A stretch of 36,780 bases of DNA from Clostridia bacterium (GTDB lineage Bacteria; Bacillota; Clostridia; Christensenellales; UBA1242). Below, piece by piece: positions 7,798-17,900 of this stretch (position 1 is the first letter of the stretch; each line of letters starts with the position of its first letter). The stretch covers positions 1-36,780 of the forward strand of contig JAFVWN010000019.1 in the NCBI GenBank assembly GCA_017501645.1, read 5' to 3'. The position numbers were made by a program, and so were the translations under genes. The notes under the pieces are model-generated. The model did not search any database, was not told where the DNA came from, and saw only the letters and a list, made by a program, of their open reading frames with translations.

Positions 7798-9894
7798 TTA
7801 GTTTAAATTATTTTTTATAACAAATGAAACATTGTCTAATTCTCGTATAGCATCCGCTATCAATTCCATTTGAGATTTGTCTTTTACCATTGCATTTATT
7901 ATAATTTCAAACCTGCCACCACTAAGCACCTTGGCTGAAAAACTTTTCATAACAACATCATTGAAATATAACACATCACTTACTTTACTAGCCATACCCA
8001 CTTCATCTTTTCCACCAACACGAAGCGAGACCTCAAATGTTTTATCAATGTCATCTTTCCAAGACACTGAAAGACGCCTATCGTCAGCAATATCTCTTAG
8101 GTTTACACAATCAGAACAATGCACAGTAACACCATTATTTGAAGCAATTGCGCTAATTTCATCACCCGGAACAGGAGTACAACATCTTGCAAGTTTTACA
8201 ATGTCTACTTCTCTTCCATTTAAAAGTATTGGGCAGTCATTTTTCTTTTGTATTTCAACCTGTTCTTCTTTTTTCCATTTAGAAATTGCAATATTTAAAA
8301 TATCGTTGACCTTTATTCCTCCCATTGCAATCGAAGAAAACATATCATCAAGCGAATATATTAAATACTTATGTTTTACCTCTTCTAAAACGGCTTTAGA
8401 TAAGCAGATGCTGATAGGAATTTCCATATCTTCAGCTTTGCCCTCTAATATAAGTTTTCCAACAGCAACATTTTCGGGAACAATGTTCTTTTTGAAGAAT
8501 GTTCTAATATGCGTTCTCGCCGTTCCACTTACTGCAATTTTAAGCCAGTCTCTAGAAGGTCCCTTACTTTGCGGAGATTTTATAATTTCTACAACATCAC
8601 CTGTATCAAGTATATAATTAAGCGGAACTTTTTTTCCGTTTACCTTTGCTCCAACGCAGGTGTTGCCAAGGTCTGTATGAATAGCATAAGCCATATCTAT
8701 TGGTGTTGATTTTTCAGGCAATGATATTGGCTTATTCTTGGGTGTAAACACCCAAATTTCAGCAGTTGAGGCAAAATCTTTTTGAAGAGCTTCAACAAAG
8801 TTTTCACTATCTTTAATTTCTTTCTCATCTTGAATAATTGATTTTATCCAAGCAACTTTATCATTTAAAACCTTATCCCTTTTTGAACCAAGTTTTCCGC
8901 CCCAATAAGCTAGTACACCATATTCACAAAGCTCGTGCATTGTTTTTGTTCTTATTTGAACCTCAAAAGGAGTACCATCTTCGCTTATAACTGTTGTGTG
9001 TAACGACTTATAACCGTTAATTTTTGGAGAAGCAATGTAATCCTTAATTTGCCCCGGAACAGGTTTGTATATTTTGTGAATTTCACCAAGAGTTTTATAA
9101 CACTCTTCCATAGAGTTCACTATCACTCTTATACCAATAACAGCATAAGCTTTTGCCGTTCCTTTAGCCCTCAACTTCTTATATAGAGTATAAATCCTTT
9201 TAAACCTTGTCAAAACTGAAGCATCAATATTTGCTTTTGATAACTGTTCTTCAAGTCTGCTTTTTATCTGCCCCATTCTTTCAAGATTCTTTTCTTGTTT
9301 TTTATCTAACTCACCTTTAATTTTTTGATACTCAACAGGGTTTAAATACTTAAAACAAGTGTTTTCGAGTTCGAGTTTTATAACATCTATTCCAAGTCTT
9401 TCAGCAAGCGGAACAAATAAATTCATTGTTTCAGTACAAAACTTAATTTGTTTTTCTGGTTTTAGGTATTGCACTGTCCTTATATTGTGAAGTCTATCTA
9501 CAAGTTTTATAAGAATAACTCTTATATCTTTACTCATTGCAATAAAGAGTCTTCTTAAGCTGTCTAGCTCAATAACTTCTTTTGAATACTTAATAGAACT
9601 AATTTTTGAAACACCTTTAACAAGCATTTCAACTTCTGTTCCAAACTCCTCTTTAATCTTTTTAAAACTTACAGGAGTGTCCTCAACAACATCGTGAAGC
9701 AAGGCGGCGGCTACTGTGGTTTGGTCAAGTCCATACTCTGTTAGAATTTTAGCCACATTAATCGGATGAATCACATATGGTTCACCACTTTTTCTTTTAT
9801 CATTTTTGTGAGCTTCGCAAGCGAAATCATATGCTTTCAAAACAAGCGAAGCATCTTCAAATTTTTCCTTAACCAAATCCACAAATTTATCCAT
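7798..9894 (-). CDS. relA: Bifunctional (p)ppGpp synthetase/hydrolase (RelA/SpoT homologue)
   Basis: Makes and degrades the alarmone (p)ppGpp in the stringent response. Domains in order: HD hydrolase (HPINVAKIL, LLHDVVEDT, KLVDRLHNIRT; about 40-160), synthetase (RAKGTAKAYAVIGIRVIV, then IKDYIASPKxNGYKSLHTTV; about 230-350), TGS (about 385-450), the conserved-cysteine region LARCCTPVPGDE with HCSDC (about 560-600), and a C-terminal ACT domain. The intact HD residues and the KD form of the synthetase motif fit a bifunctional enzyme. The length of 698 residues is slightly under the usual 730. The start is one base after the recJ stop, with AAAGGA in the last recJ codons, so the two are co-translated. 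In many Firmicutes apt lies between recJ and relA; it is absent here. Confidence 0.95.
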   Translation of the reverse strand: MDKFVDLVKEKFEDASLVLKAYDFACEAHKNDKRKSGEPYVIHPINVAKILTEYGLDQTTVAAALLHDVVEDTPVSFKKIKEEFGTEVEMLVKGVSKISSIKYSKEVIELDSLRRLFIAMSKDIRVILIKLVDRLHNIRTVQYLKPEKQIKFCTETMNLFVPLAERLGIDVIKLELENTCFKYLNPVEYQKIKGELDKKQEKNLERMGQIKSRLEEQLSKANIDASVLTRFKRIYTLYKKLRAKGTAKAYAVIGIRVIVNSMEECYKTLGEIHKIYKPVPGQIKDYIASPKINGYKSLHTTVISEDGTPFEVQIRTKTMHELCEYGVLAYWGGKLGSKRDKVLNDKVAWIKSIIQDEKEIKDSENFVEALQKDFASTAEIWVFTPKNKPISLPEKSTPIDMAYAIHTDLGNTCVGAKVNGKKVPLNYILDTGDVVEIIKSPQSKGPSRDWLKIAVSGTARTHIRTFFKKNIVPENVAVGKLILEGKAEDMEIPISICLSKAVLEEVKHKYLIYSLDDMFSSIAMGGIKVNDILNIAISKWKKEEQVEIQKKNDCPILLNGREVDIVKLARCCTPVPGDEISAIASNNGVTVHCSDCVNLRDIADDRRLSVSWKDDIDKTFEVSLRVGGKDEVGMASKVSDVLYFNDVVMKSFSAKVLSGGRFEIIINAMVKDKSQMELIADAIRELDNVSFVIKNNLN

Positions 9895-9895
9895 A

Positions 9896-12214
9896 TTAAT
9901 AGTTCCTTTGTGTTAATTTATTCATAAATTTTGATGAAGAGAGTTCTCTTTTAGGAGGGCTCTCAACAACCTCAACTATAAATTCAGGAGCAAATTTAAC
10001 TTTCATAAAACCAAGCTCTTCAAATGATAATAAAGAGAAAATGAGTTGTATTTTTGAAAGTCCTTTCTCCGTCTCTTGAATTTTATCTAGCCATTCAAAA
10101 ATATTATTTGCTTTTATAGCATTTGTATATTTTTTAAATATATTATACGCCATTATATTCACATTTCTTGAATTATCAAGAGTAAATGATAATTTTTGTT
10201 TATCTTTTACTGTATAAACATTCAAATTCTTTGCAAAAACATCTTTTTCGTGATTAAACAAACTTCTTGTGAACACAACATTATTATACCCGCAAATTTC
10301 ACTTTGAGCAACTACATAACGATTACTTATTAAAATTGTGTTTTGCTTATTTTTTAGTGGAATATGCGAAATTGTATAATTTTTAAGTTTTGAGCAAACA
10401 GTTTTCATTCTTTCAGCGACAGAAAAACTATCAACAACAACTATTGTCCCAAAACCAACACCCTCTAAATTTAAAAGAAGTTTGTCAAGCTCGTGCAAAT
10501 TATATGTGTTAACATTACCAACTATAGAATTTTCGCTCTGGTACTTTGAAATAAGCGATAAAATACATTCTCTTTCTTTATCCTCCTCAAGCTTAACCTC
10601 TTTTATGTATACATTCTTAAGAATTGCTTGAGGATAAATTTTGCCCTTAAATTCATTATTTTCAAGTTCTACAATTATATGTTTTTTTACTGAAGACTTA
10701 AGAGCTTCAATATGCCTTTCACTAGAAAACGCAACTATAGATTTACCGTGACGAGTAACAAGCTTAAAGTGCCTATAATTGTTTTCTTTCATTTGTTGAA
10801 CTTTTAAAGACCTTGCTTCCAACATAAGTGTTGGTTTTTCATTTTTACAACCAAAAGGCTCAAGGGCTTCAAGTTGAGAAATAAATCCTTTGCTTATGTC
10901 ATTATCGTCAATTTTAATATCAAACTTTTCTTTTGTAATAAAAGTTTTAAAACCTGATTGCTTAGATATTTCCTTAGCCATCAACTTTTTAAACTCATCA
11001 AACTTATCAATCTCTAGCTCGACACCAACAGCCATTTTATGACCGCCATATCTTGTAAGTAGCGAAGAAACATTTTCAAGAGCAAGGTGCAAATCAATTT
11101 CGTCAAGACTTCTACCACTACCCTTATATGTTCCATCTTCTGTCTTTGTAAAAATAATTGCTGGTCTATTGTAATCGTGACATATTCTTGATGCAAGTAT
11201 TCCAAGAACACCTTGATGAAAATCACCAATAAGAAGAATTATATTTTCTTTTGCAAGATTAACATTTTCCATTTCTTTCTCTAAGGAAACAACACCCTCA
11301 TTAATTGACTCAAGTCTTTGTTCATTATCTCTTGTCATTTCATCATAAAGAATTTCAGCCTTTTTTGAGTCTTCTTCAATCAAAAAATCAAAAACCTTTT
11401 TTGCATTACTCATTCTTCCACTTGCGTTAATTCTTGGAACAATTTTAAATGTAATATCTGTCGCGTTAAGTTTTTTTAGTCCAAGTTTTTCAAACATAAA
11501 CTTATAACTGTTTATACATTCACCTTTATTAAGTTTTTCAATGCCAAACTTAGCAATCACCCTATTTTCACTTACAAGAGGAACAATATCTCCAATTGTT
11601 GCAATGGCACAAACATCCAAATATTTTTTTGCCTCTTCAATGCCGGCAAGCGCCTCCACCAACTTAAGAGCAACGCCCGCACCACAAAGCCCGTCAAAAG
11701 CGTATTTTTGTCCCTCTTTTTTAGGGTCTATAACTACACAATCAGGAAGTTCTGTTGATGGTTCGTGGTGGTCTGTAACAACAATGTCCACACCCATTGA
11801 TTTTATTTTTTCAACTTCTTTTACAGCGGTAACCCCCAAATCAACTGTAATAATAAGATTTGGCTTAGATTTTTCTACAACTTCATCAATCATATCAAAA
11901 GAAAGGCCATAACCATCATCAAATCTATTTGGAATATATACATCACAAATAACGCCTTTTGATTTAAAATATTTATAAAGTATTACACAAGCTGAAATGC
12001 CGTCACAGTCATAATCACCATAAATCACTATTTTTTCTTTCAAAGCAATAGCCTTTTCTATCCTTTCTTTAGCCTCTTTCATTCCGTCAAGGTCAAAAGG
12101 GTTCAAAAGCATAGAAAAATTAGGTTCAAGAAAATCATTAATTTCTTTATCCGTCTTGTACCCTCTATTTTTTAATACTTCAATTATTCTTTTATCTAAT
12201 TCAAATGCTTTCAT
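9896..12214 (-). CDS. recJ: Single-stranded-DNA-specific exonuclease RecJ
   Basis: 5'-3' ssDNA exonuclease of recombination and mismatch/base-excision repair. The DHH phosphoesterase motifs are clear: YGDYDCDGISA, ITVDLG, VVTDHHEP, then NASGRM-type residues and the DHHA1 motif GGHKMAVGVEL (about residues 60-450), followed by an OB-like region (ALEPFGCKNEKP) and a poorly conserved C-terminal extension. I use ATG 12214, preceded by AAAGGA at good spacing. An in-frame ATG at 12247 would put the start inside the hairpin of the secF terminator and is unlikely. The protein is 772 residues, long compared with E. coli RecJ but normal for the Firmicutes form with the extra C-terminal domain. Confidence 0.94.
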   Translation of the reverse strand: MKAFELDKRIIEVLKNRGYKTDKEINDFLEPNFSMLLNPFDLDGMKEAKERIEKAIALKEKIVIYGDYDCDGISACVILYKYFKSKGVICDVYIPNRFDDGYGLSFDMIDEVVEKSKPNLIITVDLGVTAVKEVEKIKSMGVDIVVTDHHEPSTELPDCVVIDPKKEGQKYAFDGLCGAGVALKLVEALAGIEEAKKYLDVCAIATIGDIVPLVSENRVIAKFGIEKLNKGECINSYKFMFEKLGLKKLNATDITFKIVPRINASGRMSNAKKVFDFLIEEDSKKAEILYDEMTRDNEQRLESINEGVVSLEKEMENVNLAKENIILLIGDFHQGVLGILASRICHDYNRPAIIFTKTEDGTYKGSGRSLDEIDLHLALENVSSLLTRYGGHKMAVGVELEIDKFDEFKKLMAKEISKQSGFKTFITKEKFDIKIDDNDISKGFISQLEALEPFGCKNEKPTLMLEARSLKVQQMKENNYRHFKLVTRHGKSIVAFSSERHIEALKSSVKKHIIVELENNEFKGKIYPQAILKNVYIKEVKLEEDKERECILSLISKYQSENSIVGNVNTYNLHELDKLLLNLEGVGFGTIVVVDSFSVAERMKTVCSKLKNYTISHIPLKNKQNTILISNRYVVAQSEICGYNNVVFTRSLFNHEKDVFAKNLNVYTVKDKQKLSFTLDNSRNVNIMAYNIFKKYTNAIKANNIFEWLDKIQETEKGLSKIQLIFSLLSFEELGFMKVKFAPEFIVEVVESPPKRELSSSKFMNKLTQRNY

Positions 12215-12231
12215 AATATCCTTTATTAAAC

Positions 12232-12269
12232 AAAAAAAGCCCATCAAGAAAAATATCTTGATTAGGCTT
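12232..12269 (-). terminator. Terminator after secDF
   Basis: Minus-strand stem AAGCC-TAATCAAGA / TCTTGAT-GGGCTT (12269-12255 with 12249-12237) followed by seven T. It ends only about 18 nt before the recJ start, and no separate recJ promoter was seen between them, so recJ-relA may depend on read-through of this element. Confidence 0.8.
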
Positions 12270-12295
12270 AATTTTTTTTATTATTAAAAAGTTGA

Positions 12296-13327
12296 TTAAA
12301 CTTCAATTTTATTATCTTCAGCTTTCTTAGCTTTTTTAGGCTCTAACTTTTTCGCAGATTTAGGACGAACAGCCTTCTTTTGTTGAGGAGCTGGAGAATT
12401 GTCCCTGCTAAGTCTTGCTTTTTCTGTTGCATCTTTAATTTCCAAAAGTTTCTCGTGTAAAGACACAGCAATAAAGTAATATGTGTAAGCAATTGAAGCT
12501 AAACATACGATTACTGAACAAGCTGTAAGTTGAACATAAGTAACAGGAATAAACACAAATACAACAGCCATTACAAAAATCATTGCTACAAGGCAAATTA
12601 GTGGAAGAAGAGTTCTCTTCTTTGCTGTTGAAATAATTTCTGCAACTTCCATATTTTCACTACTCTTAGACTTGCTAATCTCTCTAACTTTTTCAAGAAC
12701 AAAGATAAGTGCAAACAAGATAAGAACAGCACTGCAAAGCATAATTATAATACTATTAAATGTAATTGGAAGACGAGTAATTATATGAAGAGCAACACTT
12801 AACATAAGTGCAAGAAGCACGCTAAATGTTAATGTTAGTCCAGACATAAGTTTATATCTTATCCAACCAAATACAAATACTGCAAGTAAAATACAAACAA
12901 TTGCAACACTTGCCCAAATAACAGATTTTTTAGTTAAAGAACCACTAATAATTGAGAACTCTGAAACAGCTTCTTCTTCAATTTCTAAAGCTGAAACTAA
13001 GTCATCAACGATTTCTGCACGATTAGTAATGTTGTCATCAGCAATTCTCACAACAACAAATACATGACTATCTTTGTCTTGAACAAAAATCTTTTCAGCA
13101 TAAAGGCCATTATCTTTCAATACATCTTTGATAATGTCTTCTTGCTTTTGAACAAACTTATTTGTAACAGAACCACTTTCTGGAGTGACAACAACTTCAA
13201 ATTGAGTACCACCCCCAACATCAATACCAAGATTGATGCCTGCAGTAAGAGAAACAATTACTGCAGTAACAATCATAACAAATGCGATAATTAGGTATAA
13301 ACCAAGGAAAGATTTTTTCTTATTCAT
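12296..13327 (-). CDS. secF: Protein translocase subunit SecF
   Basis: RND-type membrane partner of SecD that uses the proton/ion motive force to help export through SecYEG. It has a first transmembrane helix (FLGLYLIIAFVMIV), the family motif GIDVGGGTQFEV in the periplasmic-side domain, and a block of four to five further transmembrane helices. The start chosen is ATG 13327: it follows the secD stop by one base and has GGGAGGAT as ribosome binding site. A longer in-frame ATG at 13390 lies inside secD. The 343-residue protein ends in a basic Lys/Ala/Pro-rich tail of about 45 residues (KKAVRPKSAKKLEPKKAKK), longer than usual for SecF. Confidence 0.93.
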   Translation of the reverse strand: MNKKKSFLGLYLIIAFVMIVTAVIVSLTAGINLGIDVGGGTQFEVVVTPESGSVTNKFVQKQEDIIKDVLKDNGLYAEKIFVQDKDSHVFVVVRIADDNITNRAEIVDDLVSALEIEEEAVSEFSIISGSLTKKSVIWASVAIVCILLAVFVFGWIRYKLMSGLTLTFSVLLALMLSVALHIITRLPITFNSIIIMLCSAVLILFALIFVLEKVREISKSKSSENMEVAEIISTAKKRTLLPLICLVAMIFVMAVVFVFIPVTYVQLTACSVIVCLASIAYTYYFIAVSLHEKLLEIKDATEKARLSRDNSPAPQQKKAVRPKSAKKLEPKKAKKAEDNKIEV

Positions 13328-13328
13328 A

Positions 13329-14636
13329 CTAGTTATCCTCCCTCTTTGGTAATCTATAAGGCTTAATAGCCCCATCATTAAATGCTTCAAAAATGTTTAC
13401 AAAACCTGGAAGCATAACAAGTGAACTAAATAGTGATAAGCATGAGAAAATGCAAGTGATTAAGCCGAACACTTTAAGTTCTCCAGCACCAACTATTGCC
13501 ACAACACCAAAAATGACTGTAAGGGCAATGCCAGTAGCTAGAATGCTATGCATTGACTTTTTGTATGCACCCTCTAAAGATGCAGAAACAGTTTTACCTT
13601 GCTTGTACTCTTCTTCAAAACGACTTGTAAAGATAAGAGTTGAAGCAAAAAGAACTGCATAACCAATACCAATTGCGATAAGTGATGAGAAACCAATTTC
13701 AATCCATGGGAATGCCCACATTAAAATTAAAGCAATAATAGTATCAAAAAGAATAGCAATAAGTTGGAATAAACCAATAATACCATACTTAATAGCCATA
13801 AATCCAAGAGCTAGTACAACCATTATAGCAAGAGCAACAATACCAATAATTCTTGTTAAGTTAACTTCGTTGCTTCCCTCAACTGGATACATAGCAAAAC
13901 TAAGAACACTACTCATTGTTCCAATTCTTACAGTATCTGGGTTAAGGCTAATTGGCATACTTCCAAGCTTAACTTTCATAGCAAAGTCTTCAGCTTCAGC
14001 ATATTTTGGGAAAGACAAAGGCATAGACTCTGCAGCTGTGATATTCGTGGAATCAAAGCTAGTCATAGTCTCACCACCCATACAAACATAGATAGTGTCA
14101 CTTGCCTCAAGTAAGTCTTCATAAGCTTCTACACCTGCGTCATTGAAGTTAAGAACTACATATAATTGGTCATTGTAGTTGTTAATTTCAACATCAGTGA
14201 TATGCTCTCTTCCTACGATATAAGTATCGTCTTCACTTGAAGAACTACGGAGTTCAAATTCACCAATACCAATAGCTCTAAGCAAAGTGTAAGAGTCTTT
14301 TAAAGATGTACTTTCTAATGGATAACCAAGTTCAAGTCTAATTTTTTGACCATCCAAAGATAGGATATTGCTTCCTGCATACCCTTTTTCGTCCAAAATC
14401 TCTTGAATTGTACTTATAGAGTTGTTAATTTGGTTAGCTGAATAATCCCCATCCAAATCATACTCTGCATACACACCTGCACCAAGGTCAGTAGAGATGT
14501 TAATCGCTCCCGCAATAGAAGTGAAAGCAACCTTGCCAAAGTTAATTGGCACAAAAGTAAATACTGAGCCAATTACAGCTGCTATAACAATGAGTGCAAT
14601 AAATATTTTTGCTGTTTTCTTTTTAATAGGTTTCAT
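13329..14636 (-). CDS. secD: Protein translocase subunit SecD
   Basis: SecD half of the SecDF export motor. A basic N-terminus and one transmembrane helix (FIALIVIAAVIGSVFTFV) are followed by a large extracytoplasmic domain with STDLGAGVYAEYDL in place of the usual DLxGG motif, then five C-terminal transmembrane helices with the GIGYAVLFASTLIFTSRFEEE region. The length of 435 residues is in the range for separate Gram-positive SecD. It is co-translated with secF and driven by a strong promoter at 14699-14670. Confidence 0.93.
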   Translation of the reverse strand: MKPIKKKTAKIFIALIVIAAVIGSVFTFVPINFGKVAFTSIAGAINISTDLGAGVYAEYDLDGDYSANQINNSISTIQEILDEKGYAGSNILSLDGQKIRLELGYPLESTSLKDSYTLLRAIGIGEFELRSSSSEDDTYIVGREHITDVEINNYNDQLYVVLNFNDAGVEAYEDLLEASDTIYVCMGGETMTSFDSTNITAAESMPLSFPKYAEAEDFAMKVKLGSMPISLNPDTVRIGTMSSVLSFAMYPVEGSNEVNLTRIIGIVALAIMVVLALGFMAIKYGIIGLFQLIAILFDTIIALILMWAFPWIEIGFSSLIAIGIGYAVLFASTLIFTSRFEEEYKQGKTVSASLEGAYKKSMHSILATGIALTVIFGVVAIVGAGELKVFGLITCIFSCLSLFSSLVMLPGFVNIFEAFNDGAIKPYRLPKREDN

Positions 14637-14669
14637 TATTATCGTCCTTACATGAATTCATTTTGCCCA

Positions 14670-14699
14670 ATTATACAACACTTAAGCAGTAAAGGTCAA
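14670..14699 (-). promoter_or_regulatory. secDF promoter
   Basis: Minus strand TTGACC (14699-14694), an 18-nt spacer and a perfect TATAAT (14675-14670), about 35 nt before the secD ATG, which has AAGGA as ribosome binding site. The stretch from 14700 to about 14838 is AT-rich and shows no gene. Confidence 0.8.
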
Positions 14700-14839
14700 T
14701 CTTTTTTAAAAATTACTAAGATTTTTTTATCAATTCATCCAAAAAATCAATTTTCATATTAATGATAATTAAAATTATATCTATTTATATATGAGTATCA
14801 ATATAAAAGGGTCTTCTTTTGTTATAAATATTTCTCAAC

Positions 14840-14897
14840 AAAAAAAGAGTGGCTGAAGAAACTTTTTTTTATAAGTCTCACTTCACAACCACTCTTT
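14840..14897 (-). terminator. Terminator after the large BspA-type gene
   Basis: Minus strand AAAGAGTGG (14897-14889) pairs with CCACTCTTT (14852-14844), with an inner GAAG/CTTC stem and a long loop, followed by a T-run. Confidence 0.8.
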
Positions 14898-14902
14898 ATT
14901 TC

Positions 14903-17900
14903 TTAAGCTATTTTTTCATTTTCTTTCAAAATTGCAACATACTCATTTTTATTAAGCATCACATCTTGCAAATAAGAATCATCCACTTGATAATCATTAA
15001 CATTTTCTATCGTCTCAACTTCCACACTGCTTATCTCTTCTCCATTTGGAGCAAAAGTCAACCCAACTGCAGATTTATACTGTTCAAGTGTATAACCGTA
15101 ATTTACTGTTAGTCTATGGCTGTCATCATAATAATTCCAATACAGACACCATCCACTTGGTATGCTAGAAGCATTTGAGACACCAGTATAAATTACCAAA
15201 CTGCTAGAACAACCATATAATGGATAAGACCCATCACCCGAGTACGATATAGTTGTTATACTGGTTGGTATATAAATACTTTCAAGTCCTGAACAATAAG
15301 AGAATGTCAGTTTCGTTATACTTGCCACACCATTTCCTATTGTCAAACTTGTTAAATTACTACAACTACTAAAAGCAGAATTCCCTATACTTGTTACGCT
15401 ATTTGGAATTGTTAAATTTCCAGTGAAACTAGAGCAATTAGCAAACGATTTAGTTCCTATACTTGAGACATTATTTCCTATTGTCAAACTTGTTAATTTG
15501 CTACAATTATAGAATGCAGCATCTCCTATACTTGTGACACTGTTTGAAATTATTAATTCCCCAGTCAATCCACTACAATTATAAAAAGAATGTACCCCTA
15601 TACTAGTAACCGTAACTGGAATTGTTAAACCTGAAAGGCCACTACATTCAGCAAATGTTGCCATACCTATAGTTCTTAGACTATCCGGCAACACCAACAC
15701 TCCAGAAAAACCTGAACATTCATAAAAAGCATAATTACCTAGACTAGATAAAGCGTTTGATAATGTCAAGCTAGAAAATCCTAAACACCCATAAAAAGCC
15801 TCGTGACCAATATTTACTACACTGTTTGGAATTATTAATTCTCCTGTAAGATTTTCACATCTTAAAAATGAACCCTCGTTTATTTTCGTTATAGAGTTTG
15901 GTAAAATCAAGTTTCCTGTTAATCCCGTACAAGCTCTAAAGGCATGAATACCTATCGTCTTCAAACTATCTGGAAGTATTAATTGTCCAATTCCTTCACA
16001 ATAAGCAAAAGCATAATCATCTATTGTTTCTATATTGTCGTGAATGTTTAATTCGTTAATTACGCAAGGGCTATCACCCTCATCAGCATCAAAACATTTT
16101 TTAGCAATAGTCTTTATTTCACTCGAAAAAACAACATTTATCAAATCACAATTTTCAAAAACACCAAAAAAAGCACTATCTGCAATTGTTGTTACTGTTT
16201 TGTTTTCATACTCTCTTGGCATTACAAGATTAAACTCTGTTCCACTATATGTTACTGCACTGTTTTTAGTTATTATATAGCCGTCAGCACCATCTGTTGT
16301 AAATGTGAACAAACTTGAATCGGCAGTTCTTGTATAAACATTTACATCACCATTCGACAAATCTACAACATCATTTTTAATTGTCTTAGTAAGTTCCTCA
16401 TTTAAGAAATACCCACAGCAATGTTCATAATCAAGTGGCATATCGCTTTCAACAACGGTATAGCTTGTTTCTGTTTTTGTTATAGAACTATGATAAGTCC
16501 CATCAACATAGAAATTAATCATAGTTGGTACAACAATATTCCCTTCAGCATCAAGAGAACAACCATAAACAACTTGAAGCTGGTTTGAATTGTCATAATA
16601 ATTCCAATATGTTCCCCAACCGCTTGGTTTGCCAGACGCATTTACAACATCTGTATATATTACTAAACTGCTCGAACAATAAATAAATGGTGCATTTGAA
16701 TGACTTAAAGCAGAAATAGTTGTTACACTGCTTGGAATATATACACTTGTTAGGCCTCTACAACAATAGAATGCAGAATTCCCTATACTTGTTACACTAT
16801 TTGGAATTGTCAAACTTCCTGTAAATCCACTGCAAGAAGAGAATGCAGAACTTCCTATACTTGTTACACTATTTGGAATTGTCAAACTTCCGGTTAATCC
16901 ACTACAAGAAGAGAATACACTCTCTCCTATACTTGTTACACTATCTGGTATTATTAATTCGCCGGTCAATCCTCCGCAACCAGAAAATGCACAGCTTCCA
17001 ATACTCGTTAAATTTTCATTAAAATCTAATTGACCGGTTAAATTACTGCAATTATAAAATGCATGACCATCTATACTTATCACATCTTGCAACACAGATA
17101 TATTTGTGTTATTACAACCAATTATTAATCTTCCTGTTGCTAATTCAACTAATGCCGATTTTTCATCACTTAAATACTGATTTTCATCATCAACATCTAT
17201 ATCTTCTATTGTTCTAGATAAATGCCCAAAAACACTATACCCGAGGCTTGATAAAGATTTACCGATAGATAAAGTACCTGTAAATTGACATGCATCAAAA
17301 GCATAATCTCCTATTTCCACCACAGAGTCAGGAATGGTTAAACTCCCTATAAATTTTCTTGTTGCATTAAAAGCAAGTCGCCCTATAGTTGTTACAGAGT
17401 TTCCAATCACTAAACGACCATTCAACCCAGAACAACTGTTAAATGCATAATTCCCTATACTTGTTACACTATCGGGGATAATTACATCTCCTGTTAATGC
17501 CTTACAAAAATTAAACGCATAGTTATCAATTACTGTTACATTTTCTCCAATTGTTAATTCCCCTGTAAGTCCGTTACAATTGGCAAATGCACTATCCTCT
17601 ATGGTTGTTACACCTGTACCTATTATTAAGTCCCCAGTGAACCCTTTACAACTAGAGAATGCTGAATTCCCTATGGTTATTACATTATTTGGTATTGCCA
17701 AATCTCCAGTGAAGCCACTACATCCTGAAAAAGCATAACTACCAATACTTGTAACTTTATTGCCAATCGTTAAATTTCCAGTAAAACCAGTACAATTTTC
17801 AAATGCAGAAACTCCTATAGTTGTTACACTGTTAGGAATCACCAAGCCTTCGGTCATTGCTGTCAATCTATAGAAAGCCCAGTTTGATATTTTAGTTAAT

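Noticed and set aside
7877..8617. 246-codon open frame on the plus strand
   Set aside because: It lies wholly antisense to relA, whose domains are all recognisable; no ribosome binding site or familiar product.
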